Shown: positions 45,991 to 56,339 of the stretch, piece by piece | Layout: every line of letters starts with the position of its first letter | Position numbering within the stretch: the first letter of the stretch is position 1 | DNA from: Pollenia angustigena | Lineage: Eukaryota > Arthropoda > Insecta > Diptera > Polleniidae | Direction: 5' to 3' | NCBI GenBank assembly: GCA_930367215.1 | Contig: OV884060.1 | Span: 182,291,253-182,355,252 of the forward strand | Length of the DNA: 64,000 bases | Program-made: the position numbers and the translations under genes | Notes under the pieces: generated by a model | Database searches by the model: none | What the model saw: only the letters and a program-made list of their open reading frames with translations | What the model was told of the DNA's origin: nothing

Positions 45991-48034
45991 CAGAGATGTA
46001 AATGAATCATTCTTTTTTGATTTTAATTCATTACGAATTAGCTAGCTTTTGAATTAATTCTTTTTACACAAAAAAAGAATTGAATGAAATTTGAGTCAAT
46101 TCATTTGAATTTAGCAAAATGAATTGCAATTCATTTTTAATTCAAATCAATTGGTAAAATGAATTGCAATTCATTTGAATTGAATTGACTTTGAATTAAT
46201 TCAAATGAGTTAGAAAAAATGAATTGCAATTCATTTCCAATTCATTTGAAGTGATTTTGAAAAAGAAGCATTACTCCCGTTTTGTTATCCAACTCATTTT
46301 ATTATATCAGACAGCATTACAATCATTTCGGATATCACCAAGTACGAGATAATTGTCGAAAGGCGTAGAAAATAATAAGAATAGAAATTCCAATGATGTA
46401 CTGTATTAGCAGGTAACGGCAGAATATGACTTGAATTAGCAGGGAGCTGTGAAAATCCTATCAGCATGAGCATTAGTGTGACCGCAAGTTATATGGGCAA
46501 TTTTTTTTTCGTATTTTCACTTGGCAAACCCCTTAAAATGATTCCAAATTAGAAAAAAAATATATATAAAAAATTTTAGATCGTTTGCATAGTTATTAGC
46601 CGTGCCTTGAGCCCACAAAGTTTGCTAAAATGCTATTTATCTCACTATGGGTCGCTTAAATTGTTGATAACTTTCGTTATATTTATTTTAGAGAAAAACC
46701 TTATTTACAAATATTCTAGGGCTATATCTTATGAAAAATGTTGCTCTGTATTAGTTTTGTTTAACATGAATATTTTATCCAGAAAAAACCAAATTTAAAA
46801 ATAACACCGAAATTTTCACATATCTTCGCATTCTTTGCCTGGTGATTACATTACGTGACAAATTTTCAACAAAGTCGTGACCAAATGATTTTGACAGCAT
46901 ATCTTTATGTTAAACTTTCCCCTGAATCCGAATATGAAGTCAGAATTGTCAAAAGTATAACAGTTTTTGAGATATTTCAAAATAACCGTTATTTGTGTTT
47001 TTAAAATAGATGATGTGATGAAGTGTAATGAAGTTTGAAGTTTTGTCCACTATAACTCTGCCATTTAATGACTCATCTCTTCAAACGACCCATGGTTATT
47101 TAATAAATTTTATAACCTCTCAATAAAAAGAAAAAAATACATAGTCCGTTCAAAATTGTTGAAGATATTTGCATTTCAGTCACATCATCTTTTTTAAAAA
47201 CACAAATAACGGTTATTTTGAAATTTTGAAATATCTCAAAAACTATTATACTTTTGACAATTCTGACTTCATATTCGGATTCAGGGGAATAATAAAGATA
47301 TTAGCTGTCCGAATCATTTGGTCACGACTTTGTTGAAAATGTGTCACGTAGTGTAATCACCAGGCAAAGAATGCGAAGATATGTAAAAATTTCGGTGTTA
47401 TTTTTTAATTTGGTTTTTTCTGGATAAAATATTCATGTTAAAGAAAACTAATACAGAGCAACATTGTTCATAAGATATCGCCCTAGAATATTTGTAAATA
47501 AGGTTTTTCTCTAAAATAAATATTACGGAAGTTATCAACAGTTAAAGCGACCCATAGTGAGAAAAATAGCATTATAGCAAACTTTGTGGGCTCAAGGCAC
47601 GGCTAATAACTATGCAAACGATCTAAAATTTTATATATATATTTTTTTTTCTAATTTGGAATCATTCTAAGGGGTTTGCCAAGTGAAAATACGAAAAGAA
47701 AATAACGGTCACCCTAATGAGCATTAACTCATTTGAATTAATTCAAAATCAATTCAAATGAATTGGAAATGAATTGCAATTAATTTTTTTAACTCATTTG
47801 AATTAGTTCAAAGTCAATTCAATTCAAATGAATTGGAAATAAATTGCAATTCATTTTACCAATTCATTTGAATTAAAAATAAATTGCAATTCATTTTGCC
47901 CAATTCAAATGAATTGACTCAAATTTCATTCAATTAATTTTTTGTGCGAAAAGAATTAATTCAAAATTTGCTAATTCAGTGCATGAATGATTCACGAATT
48001 AATTCAAAAATGAATGATTCATTTACATCTCTGT
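45991..48034. mobile_element. Outer hAT-like MITE containing a foldback element
   Basis: Ends CAGAGATGTAAATGAATCAT and its exact inverse; ACCTGTAG lies immediately left (45983-45990) and, offset by one base, right (48035-48042). CAGAGA starts are typical of hAT. Both arms are built of AATTGCAATTCATTT-type words. The insertion at 46474-47716 splits it. Confidence 0.8.
46474..47716. mobile_element. 1243-bp foldback element with ~550-bp arms
   Basis: Ends TAGTGTGACCG / CGGTCACCCTA flanked by a perfect 8-bp ATGAGCAT (46466-46473, 47717-47724). The left arm (46474-about 47030) and right arm (about 47168-47716) are near-perfect inverse copies; the unique centre is about 140 bp. The open frame at 46607-46798 is not conserved in the other arm. 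The inner half of the arms, from CATTACGTGACA inward, is also the core of the element at 50153-53686. Confidence 0.85.
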
Positions 48035-48796
48035 ACCTGTAGTGAATTCGCCTTGAAGCAGTTTTGCAAATGAAATGACATACTTTTATAGGACCGTCAA
48101 TCAGGGCGAGTTTTTATCAAGTGGCAGCGTTGCTTTAGTTTAAATTTTTTTTTTTCAAATGGTTGACATTTTCAGCCGTTAACATTTACAAAGCAAAGCA
48201 AAAATTCACCGATTTTTGCATTGTTGTATTTTTGGTGCCACCGTGGCGTCAACATTGCATCCTAAACAGTAATAATATTGGCTGACTTCATAAAAGGAAT
48301 AGCTTTAAAAACTCAACTTCTTTTCCGTAGACAAATACCTTGAGTTCATTATGGTAATCGTATGCACTGCGAAACTTGTGTTTTTGACTTGTTTGTGATG
48401 CTTTTTAAACGCATTTGTTTTTAGTTAAGGTTTGCAACACTGCGTCAGCCATTAATCTATATTGTTTCATAAAATCCACAAAAAAAAATAAAAGTTGAGA
48501 TTCTTTATTTATTAAGGCCGGGTTTTTAAGAAGTTTAAACTTAGTTTAACGTAGTCTTAAACTTGGCTTTTTTCGGCGAAGTGTTATTTCTTTTATTATT
48601 TCATTTAAGACTAACATTTTAAGCCAATCAATGCTGTTCTGTCAAAATTTTGTATACAAACTTGGTAATGGCAGTGCAAATCTGTTTTCAGATTAACTAA
48701 ACTTAGTTTAACTGAGATCTCAAAAAACCAGTCTCAGAGTTACCAATACAATAAAAAATTATATTCTAACTTTATTAACCGCGCAGAAGTAACTTA

Positions 48797-49423
48797 AGCT
48801 CGATTCACCCATGCGATGATTTTGTTCGGCACGTTTTTTCTTGAATTGGTTAAATTTTAATTCTTGTGCCGAACAAAATGAACTGAGATGCCACTTTTTT
48901 CAATTTGTACATAAAAGTTGAATTAAGCTGCCACATATTACAGGTATACCATGCAAATCAGGCCCTAAAATTGCAAGGATTTTATTGAACGTATTGGGGT
49001 CTATACGGTGAAAATTTATAAACGATTCCACGTAATGAAGGCGCATATCAGGAACAAGTGTGTGGAAAACACCGTTTGTTCTTCTTTTCTGCAATATTTT
49101 TCTAATTGCTTTTCTTTTTACTTACAACCTTTTTTGATAAATTTGTTTTGCTAGTAAATGGGTTTTATGCAATTCAATTAAAAATAATAAAATTAATTTT
49201 CTTCTTTCGTCCATTTTCTTTAACACACTTTTATAAAAAAAAACTTATAATTTGCTAACTGTGCTGCCACTTTGTATAATCGTTTACATCTGTAAACCAT
49301 ATGGTAGCTTTGTTTGTCCGGACAAATTTTCCGAGATGGGTGAATCGTTCTGCAGAACACTCTCTGTAAAAAAATGATTGTCCGGTCAAAAATATTGTTC
49401 GGAACGCATGGGTGAATCGAGCT
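48797..49423 (-). mobile_element. PIF/Harbinger derivative with transposase remnant, 627 bp
   Basis: Ends AGCTCGATTCACCCATGCG / CGCATGGGTGAATCGAGCT (19-bp perfect inverse), flanked by TTA (48794-48796, 49424-49426). TTA duplication is the signature of PIF/Harbinger. The - strand frame from 49094 to 48900 encodes a transposase N-terminus (see next entry). Confidence 0.85.
48900..49094 (-). pseudogene. Harbinger transposase N-terminal fragment
   Basis: Reads QKRRTNGVFHTLVPDMRLHY and then FINFHRIDPNTFNKILAILGPDL. The pattern (G-x-F-x-TL-x-x-[ED]-[LM]-R-L, followed by F-x-x-[FY]-R-[MI]-x-x-x-x-F-x-x-[IL]-L-x-[LI]-[IL]-[GE]-P) is that found at the start of PIF/Harbinger nuclease-type transposases in insects. 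The catalytic DDE part is deleted. It agrees independently with the TTA duplication of the element. Confidence 0.65.
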
Positions 49424-49436
49424 TTAGATCTTTACT

Positions 49437-49533
49437 CCGTTTTAGTGAAACAGACCAGAGTCTAAGGCGGAAATCAAACCCACTACCTTCACACTGATAG
49501 ACAAGCTCACTACCAACTATCGGAGCACCCATA
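49437..49533 (-). repeat. tRNA-derived SINE-like fragment
   Basis: On the - strand: GGGTGCTCCGATAGTTGGTAG, TGAGCTTGTCTATCAG, then GTGGGTTTGATTTCC as a B-box-like stretch and AGACTCTGG. It is similar to 15900-16022 in order and spacing. Confidence 0.5.
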
Positions 49534-49539
49534 AATGGA

Positions 49540-50149
49540 GATACAACCACTAGATTAAGCCAAAAATTGCTAAAATGCTTTTTAACAATAGCAGTCAACT
49601 TAACTACATAAAGCACTATCCCAATCGGCTTTCCAGTTGCAAAGCATTGCCATATTTGTGTTGGCTTCATACATTTTTAATTAGCATGATCAGTTTTGAC
49701 ATTAAGAAAACATTTTATGCGCTGATTTAGGTTGGTTTTAAAAATGAGAGAAAGTAACAAATTTTTATTTACGAAATATTTTCGTTTTCTCTCGTTTTAA
49801 TTTTATTTAACTTGGCTTTAATAATTAAATTTTTTAGTTTTTTCCTTACAAATTAAGTTTAAAATATGTATATTATTTTGTTTTTAGCATCAATTTATAG
49901 TTTATTTTAGTTAGAATTACAACTCATACCTCTATTTTTATTATTTATATACATACATTTTTTTGATTCTTTCACGCACATACTTATATAAATACAAACA
50001 TACTTATACACAGTCACTAATACATACATACATACATACAACAGATTTAGACTAGATTTAAGCGATAATATTTTTCATAAAGTTAATTGTATGATACGAG
50101 TATTTTTTAAATTTTACGTATTTTTTTTTTTTTTTTGTTAAAGTAAAAA
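49540..50149. other. Unassigned stretch with ACAT-type microsatellites
   Basis: No gene. (ACAT)n-like runs occur at 49950-50045 and a poly-T run at 50120-50136. Confidence 0.45.
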
Positions 50150-50360
50150 TTACACTACGTGACAAAATTTCAACAAAGTCGTGACCAAATGAATATGACA
50201 GCTAATCATTATGTAAAAGTTGCCGCTGAATCCGAATATGAAGTCATAATTGTCAAAAGTAGAACAGTTTTTGAGATATTCCAAAATGACCGTTATTTGT
50301 GTTTTTGAAAAAGATGATGTGACTGAAATGCAAATATCTTCAAAAATTTTAAACGAGGTA

Positions 50361-52000
50361 CACTGAATCAATTAAGTCTCCGTACAGTAACTTAATTTTT
50401 AATTTATCAAACTTATTTCCCTAAAAAACTAAAATATGACCAATATAAATTTGTAACTTAATCTAGGGATAAAAAAGGAAAAGAATGCGTCATTTTCGCA
50501 AGCCAAATTGCAAAGATGGCCATGAAAAAATCACTTATATGTGGAAACACTATTTTTTTATTCAAAAAAGTTTCCGTACAATTTTTGACTTTACATCGTA
50601 ATTGCCTGATAACGGATTTGTGTAAGTTTAAAGTCATTGGTACCTTAATTCCATATTGTTTTATCTATACTAAAGTGAAAATAAAAACATTTTTATAGTT
50701 ATGGAGTGCAAAAATAAGCAAATTTCAATGGATACAAAGAAAATTATTATTAATCTGAAAAATGAAGGAAAAAGTCTAAGCGAAATCAGTAATATTGTGA
50801 AAAGACCACGTTCTTCCATTCAATATGTTATCCAACAATTCACAAAAACCGGTACAATCGCAAACAAACCGAGAACTGGCCGACCAAGAAAAATAAACCA
50901 CCACCTAGAAAGAAGAATTGTACGAACTATAGAATCTAATCCAAAAATCAGCCCTTGTGTAATTGCAGGAAACTTAAAAACTAGCGATGGATAACAGTTA
51001 ATCCCCAAACTATAAGAAACGCTCTTACACGAAATGGATACAATGGCCGGGTAAGCCGTAAGAAGCCCCTTGTTCGAAAAGTGAATATGAAAAAGAGATT
51101 GGATTACGCTATCGAGCATATTGATAAAGATTTTTTATTTTGGGATCGAGTTATTTTCAGTGATGAAAGTAAATTTAATGTTTTTGGTTCTGATGGAAGA
51201 AAAATGGTATGGAGAAAGCCAAATACTGAAATGGATCCGAAGCATTTGACTCCAACCGTAAAGCACGGAGGAGGTAACGTTATGGTTTGGGGTTGCATGG
51301 CTTCATCTGGGGTGGGCAATCTTATTTTTATTGAAAGCACGATGGACAAATATGCATACCTTAATATATTTAAAGAAAACCTCAAACAAAGTGCAGAAAA
51401 ATTGGGCTTGGGACGTTTGTATTACTTCCAACAAGACAACGATCCCAAACACACCTCTAGATTAGTAAAGGAATGGCTAATTTATAATGTTCCTAAGCAA
51501 TTAAATCACCCAGCTCAGTCACCGGATCTCAACCCAATTGAGCATCTATGGGATCACTTGGAACGAAAGATTCGGCAGCACAGTATAACGAGTAAGGATC
51601 AGCTCAAATCCGTTATTAAGGAAGAGTGGAATAAAATAGATTCCCTGACAACAACAAAGCTGGTGCATTCCATGCATAGCCGTTTAAATGCTGTAATTGC
51701 TCAGAAAGGAGGACCTACCACATATTAGATTCATTTCTAGTTAATATTGGGAATTTGTGGCTTAAAATGGTTAACTGTACGGAGACTTTTTTGGTGTTAT
51801 TTTTAGTGAAATTAATGAATTTATGTAAAATTTTATGTTTTTAATTAAAATATTATTAATTTTTTTTTTGTTGTTTTGTAGTTTATAAGTTTTTTTTATA
51901 AAATGAATTCAAAAAGTTATAATATATATAATTAAAAGTGACCATAAAATGATAGTTTTTATTATGATTATGTCTGTACGGAGACTTAATTGATTCAGTG
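50361..52000 (+). mobile_element. Tc1-type transposon, 1640 bp
   Basis: Perfect 27-bp ends beginning CACTGAATCAATTAAGTCTC, flanked by TA (50359-50360, 52001-52002). A second, inner repeat related to the outer one (AGTTTCCGTACA at about 50569, TGTACGGAGACT at about 51775) gives a DR/IR layout as in many Tc1 elements. It inserted in the left arm of the foldback element. Confidence 0.93.
50701..51728 (+). pseudogene. Tc1-family DD34E transposase with one frameshift
   Basis: From the ATG at 50701: an N-terminal paired-like DNA-binding domain with two helix-turn-helix parts (KSLSEISNIVKRPRSSIQYV) and the linker TGRPRK. The frame is lost at about 50988-50993 and resumes one frame over (NPQTIRNALTRNGYNGRVS and beyond) to the stop at 51726-51728. 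The catalytic triad is present: D in VIFSDESKF, D in QQDNDPKHTS and E in NPIEHLWDHLE, with 34 residues between the last two, hence DD34E. Total length, about 340 residues, is normal. A single-base loss appears to be the only defect, so inactivation is recent. Confidence 0.92.
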
Positions 52001-52363
52001 TATATAATTCTTTCTTTCTAGTAAAAGGTTATAAAATTTCTAAAATAACCATGGATTGCTTGTGAAGATTGGCCAAGAAATGACAGAGTTACAGGGGACA
52101 AAAGTTCAAGCTTCATTGAAAATTTTACGATTTTGTTCAATTTTGCTCTATTCAAGTTATTTTTTTTAAGCCAATGATTTTAAAATCCTAATGTTTTATT
52201 GCATGCGACATTAGATTATTTTAATATGAACATTTTGCGCCCAACAAGACATAGATTGGTACAAAAATTACAAAGCTACAGAAGATTTAGTAAATTAACC
52301 CACATAGAAATTCAATACTTTTAAGCAATTTTTAATATTTTTGTTACTAAAAATTTAGCTTAA

Positions 52364-53385
52364 AGCCTGGTACTCTGTTCAGTATTTCGTGCGAAATGTT
52401 TTCAAACTCAATATAAAAAAAATTTCTGTGAAATACAAACGAAAAAATGTTGAAAGAGTTGTACTCTGTTTATACATATACGAAAAACATGCGAAATGTT
52501 TCTAGCAAAATTTTTATTTTTCGTGCGAAATAAGTGCAGCTCCTTTTATTTCGCACGGAATTTTAAGCAATAACTAATAATTTTTTGTAATTTTTTATTT
52601 TGATTTTGTAAAGTGGAGTTTATAACAAGCGTTTCAGAAATAAAAATGTAGAAAAGTGCAAAAATTAACAATCAAATGAAATTTTTTGGTTTTTACTATA
52701 GAAAATAATTAAAATAAAATTGTTTTACTTTTTTTTATGACATTTTTCAAAACACATGGTTTTGTCATAGATGGGGGTAGTGCACTTGTTTAAAATTTTT
52801 GTAATAATTTTGTTAATGTTAAGTGACGAACTAAAAATTTTCAATCTTACTACACATAAGTGACTATAATGTTAAAACATTTTGTGATAAAAAAAATAGT
52901 TTGATTTAAAATCAAGCAATCATATGTTTATTGCAATTTTTTTTTTCACTTATTTGACTAAAAATTTTGCACACAATTTAAAATACAAAACTTGTGTTTG
53001 CATGATTCAATCCAAGAATAATTACGTTATTGACAGAATTTCATTTAGTTTAATTTTCTATGATTAGGCATATCATCGGAAAAATCAAAAATGCAAGTAC
53101 AAAATTAAATTTTTTTAAATTTTAGTGATATTATGTTTTCGTACAACTTTTTGATTGCAAGGTACAAATTTGTAAAAAATAATTTATTGCCGTTTTATTT
53201 AGTGAGAGTGCAATGTTGATTTAAGTCAACCTTTATTGTACTACCCCCATCTATGGTTTTTGCTTACATTCAAAAATAATGTTGCATACTTGCAGGATAG
53301 ATAACATTGATACATGACAAAATTTTCGTGTGAAATAATCAATGTTGCTCAACATTTTTCGCAGGTTCGAACAGAGTACTAGGCT
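52364..53385. mobile_element. TAA-flanked TIR element, 1022 bp
   Basis: Ends AGCCTGGTACTCTGTTC / GAACAGAGTACTAGGCT with TAA on both sides (52361-52363, 53386-53388). TTTCGTGCGAAAT-type words are repeated in both subterminal regions. The 3-bp TAA/TTA duplication suggests PIF/Harbinger; no transposase seen. Confidence 0.8.
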
Positions 53386-53844
53386 TAATATACAATAATT
53401 TGTTGTGGGTTTGTTCAATTAATCTTCTGTAACTTTGTTATTGTTGCACCGATCCGGATCCTATTGGACACAAAATGTTCGTATTGAAATAGGCTAAAAT
53501 TTTATTTTTTGGATATTTGCATTTCAGTCACAGCATCTTTTTTAAACACACAAATAACGGTTATTTTGGAATATCTCAAAAACTGTTCTACTTTTGACAA
53601 TTCTGACTTCATATTCAGATTCAGCGGACAATTTTACATAAATATTAGGTGTCAAAATCATTTGGTCAAAAAACTGTCACGTAGTGTTATTATTAAAATT
53701 TTTTATAAATTAAAAAGAAATTTAAGCAGTTTGTTTTTTAAATTTTACTATTTAAAACACAGGATGAAAAGCATCTTGAAAAGAAAATTTTATAAAGTTG
53801 TTTAAATGTAGTCTTATACAGTTTTTTTTACCAAAACATTTACC

Positions 53845-53958
53845 ACCTTATTCATAAAAAATAATTCAGTTTTATAAGAGGTTTATTTAACAAATTTTCT
53901 TATAAAATATAGTTATAAGCCTGTTATTAACATGAAATATTTTTTATGAATAAGGCCT
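53845..53958. mobile_element. Small TIR MITE (~115 bp)
   Basis: ACCTTATTCATAAAAAATA is answered by TATTTTTTATGAATAAGGCC. Flanks TTTA occur on both sides. No coding. Confidence 0.6.
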
Positions 53959-54040
53959 TTAGTATAATTTTTAAAATTATATCCTAATTAAAGTTACGTG
54001 TATAAGAATGGGGAAAAAATTAAGCAATTCCTAAAGTTTT

Positions 54041-54126
54041 CAACTGTGCCATATTGGTTGTTTTTGCTAAAATTGTATGAATGTCACATTCATTAAATAA
54101 TAGCTAATACAACCAATATGACACGA
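54041..54126. repeat. Short inverted repeat
   Basis: GTGCCATATTGGTTGT and ACAACCAATATGACAC are inverse with a 54-bp loop; probably a small MITE. Confidence 0.5.
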
Positions 54127-54232
54127 TAGAACACTTTGTGAACTGCCTTAATATATAAAGAATTTTTTTTTATAAGAATTTTAAGAAGTAAAGTAAAATA
54201 GTATACAAAATATTATTGCTAAGATCAGGCCA

Positions 54233-54415
54233 AGGCGAATTTATACAGGTGACCGCATCAGACCTTATGATAGAGAGTTATGCAGGCTGTCAAATTATTT
54301 TTTTTTTACATTTTTTGTATATAGTTTGATATTTAGAATACCTTACATACCTAAATGCAAAAAAGAGATAGCTAGCATAATTCTCCTTGATGCCTTCACC
54401 TGTATGAATTCGCCT
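54233..54415. mobile_element. 183-bp TIR MITE (AAGGCGAATT family)
   Basis: AAGGCGAATTTATACAGGTGA is answered by TCACCTGTATGAATTCGCCTT. AGATCAG lies near both ends (54223 area and 54416-54422). The same end motif flanks the hAT MITE at 45970-45990/48035-48057 and occurs at 11408 and 63703. Confidence 0.65.
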
Positions 54416-54957
54416 TAGATCAGTCTTAAAATTTATAAAAAAAACGTTTAAAGAAAAAAACAACAAAAAAAAACATAAGAATAAATATTTATATATTTTA
54501 ATTTTTGAGTGATACCAGGTGACCTTAAATAAATTCAAAGAATAAAAATTTATTAAGAGATATAACAAACAAATGATAAAACATTTTACTAAAATAGGAA
54601 ACTATTTAAATATACAATATTTTTTTTTGTTAATAAAGTCAAAGTTTTTTTAATTAAATAACATTCTTGTAAAACAAATTTTGCGTCATCATTTTTAAAT
54701 ACCCGTAGAAAAATTGAGAGCGTAAAGTGACAGTTGTTGACTGAGTATTTACTAATTTTTACTGCAGAAATTTTTGCAGTAAAATTTTGTAAAACAAAAA
54801 AACATATTTTTCAAAAAGGTAAACAAACAAAAGTTAACAAGCAAAAAGCATACAAATTCCAAAAAAAAAAATCTATATACATATGGGCATTTTCCCAGAA
54901 TGGTCTACCAGGATGAAAAAATAAAATGTTGATTACACTGCTTTACAAATTTTTAAT

Positions 54958-55661
54958 TTGGAAAAATACCAAGAACACCACATGCCTAGATAAGTTAATT
55001 GGGACCTCCTGAGCACGAAAATAGCTGTAATTTTTTTTCCTAAGTACCGTTTTTTAGATAACGGTACTTTTGCGTTTTTCGGTGTATGGTCCCACTCAAA
55101 CCCTTGTGGAGCCCAACCAAAAAGTCCGGTCGAAAAAAAGGGCATATGGTTAGAAAGGTATCGAATGCCTTTTCCATCGATATGCTACAAATTTCTATCT
55201 GATAAGAAATGGCTGAGTAACGGCATCTCAAATTTTAAAAAATGTCTATTTTTTACGTTTTTTTTCAAAATTTTTCATTTTTATTTCGTTTTTTTACTAC
55301 GTTATATTAAATATCTGGAATGTTTTATTTCTTAACCAAATAGTATATTTAATAACCAACATTTTAAGCGTAATTTGATCGGATGAAAAATTAAGTTTTA
55401 ATTAAGGATTTTGTGGAACGACATTATTTTCATCTCGTATAAAATTCCGTGTTTTTTAAATCCATCAGTTTTAACGTATTTATTTCGACCGGACTTTTTG
55501 GTTGGGCTCCACAAGGGTTTGAGTGGGACCATACACCGAAAAACGCAAAAGTACCGTTATCTTAAAAAACGGTTCTTAGGAAAAAAAATTACAGCGATTT
55601 TCGTGTTCAGGAGGTCCCAATTAACTTATCTAGGCATGTGGTGTTCTTGGTATTTTTTGGC
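54958..55661. mobile_element. Foldback element with ~180-bp arms
   Basis: 54958-55137 and 55482-55661 are near-perfect inverse copies (AATACCAAGAACACCACATG / CATGTGGTGTTCTTGGTATT; GACCGGACTTTTTGGTTGGG on the right). The 340-bp centre is unique and AT-rich. The similar peptides readable on both strands result from the inverted arms, not from a gene. It lies within a wider inverted pair, ATATGGGCATTTTCCCAG (about 54882) and GGAAATGCCCATATA (about 56280). Confidence 0.8.
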
Positions 55662-56300
55662 TGTAAACCAGTGTTATCATCGTCTTTTATTGTTTTTTAT
55701 TAGAAAAAAAGTCAATGTTCTTTTAAAAGAATGGTTTCCTAGCATATCTGAGCTGTTTTACTTGAGGAAATTGGGCTGAAAACTGGAAAATTTTATAATT
55801 TCCTGTATTTTCTACTTCTAAAGACATTTTTATATACTTATTTCTTCAAAATCTCTCCATTACAATTAATTGTAAAAGGAGTATTAAGTTTTTTTGTTAA
55901 GGAAATTTGAAGACATTTATGGTAAAATGCATGGTGATAATAATAAAAAAACATATGGAAAAATCGTACGTTCGCGACCGGTACATAAGCCAATTAAATA
56001 AAAACCAAGAGAGATATTTTATTTTGTAAAAAGTGGATGGAGACCTACATTAATACACTTTTAAAATAAATTAATCACTTTTGAAAATTCCGTTTCATTA
56101 CGCAGATTTTTACATTTCACTACTGTCAGCCGAAGTTGACTTCTATTTTTCGTACATTCGTGACCACACGTTTGTAACTCTTATTATGAAAACTTAAACT
56201 CGATGAAATCTATCTTTTGTACTAAACAAAGAGCTACCCAAATGCGTCAAAAGCGTACGAACGTACGTTCGTTACCCCAGGAAATGCCCATATATAAAAA
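55662..56300. other. Unassigned stretch with CGTACGTTCG words
   Basis: No gene. CGTACGTTCGCGACC (55966) and CGTACGTTCGTTACC (about 56262) flank a 300-bp stretch in direct orientation, possibly a subterminal repeat of the outer element ending near 56290. Confidence 0.4.
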
Positions 56301-56339
56301 TAAGCTGCATTGTGTTAGTAATTGCTGTTCTCTAAAAAG

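Larger units (their letters stand above)
50153..53686. mobile_element. Foldback-family element split by two other transposons
   Basis: Ends CACTACGTGACA / TGTCACGTAGTG, flanked by TTA (50150-50152, 53687-53689). 50153-50345 and 53505-53686 are inverse copies, as are about 52215-52320 and 53390-53500; together they match the inner arms and centre of 46474-47716. Removing the Tc1 element (50361-52000) and the element at 52364-53385 leaves about 870 bp. Confidence 0.75.

Noticed and set aside
50820..51385. - strand frames across the Tc1 element
   Set aside because: Shadows of the transposase coding strand.
55411..55779. 122-codon frame sharing a long peptide with the - strand frame near 55100
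   Set aside because: The shared peptide is due to the inverted arms of a foldback element, not to two genes of one family.
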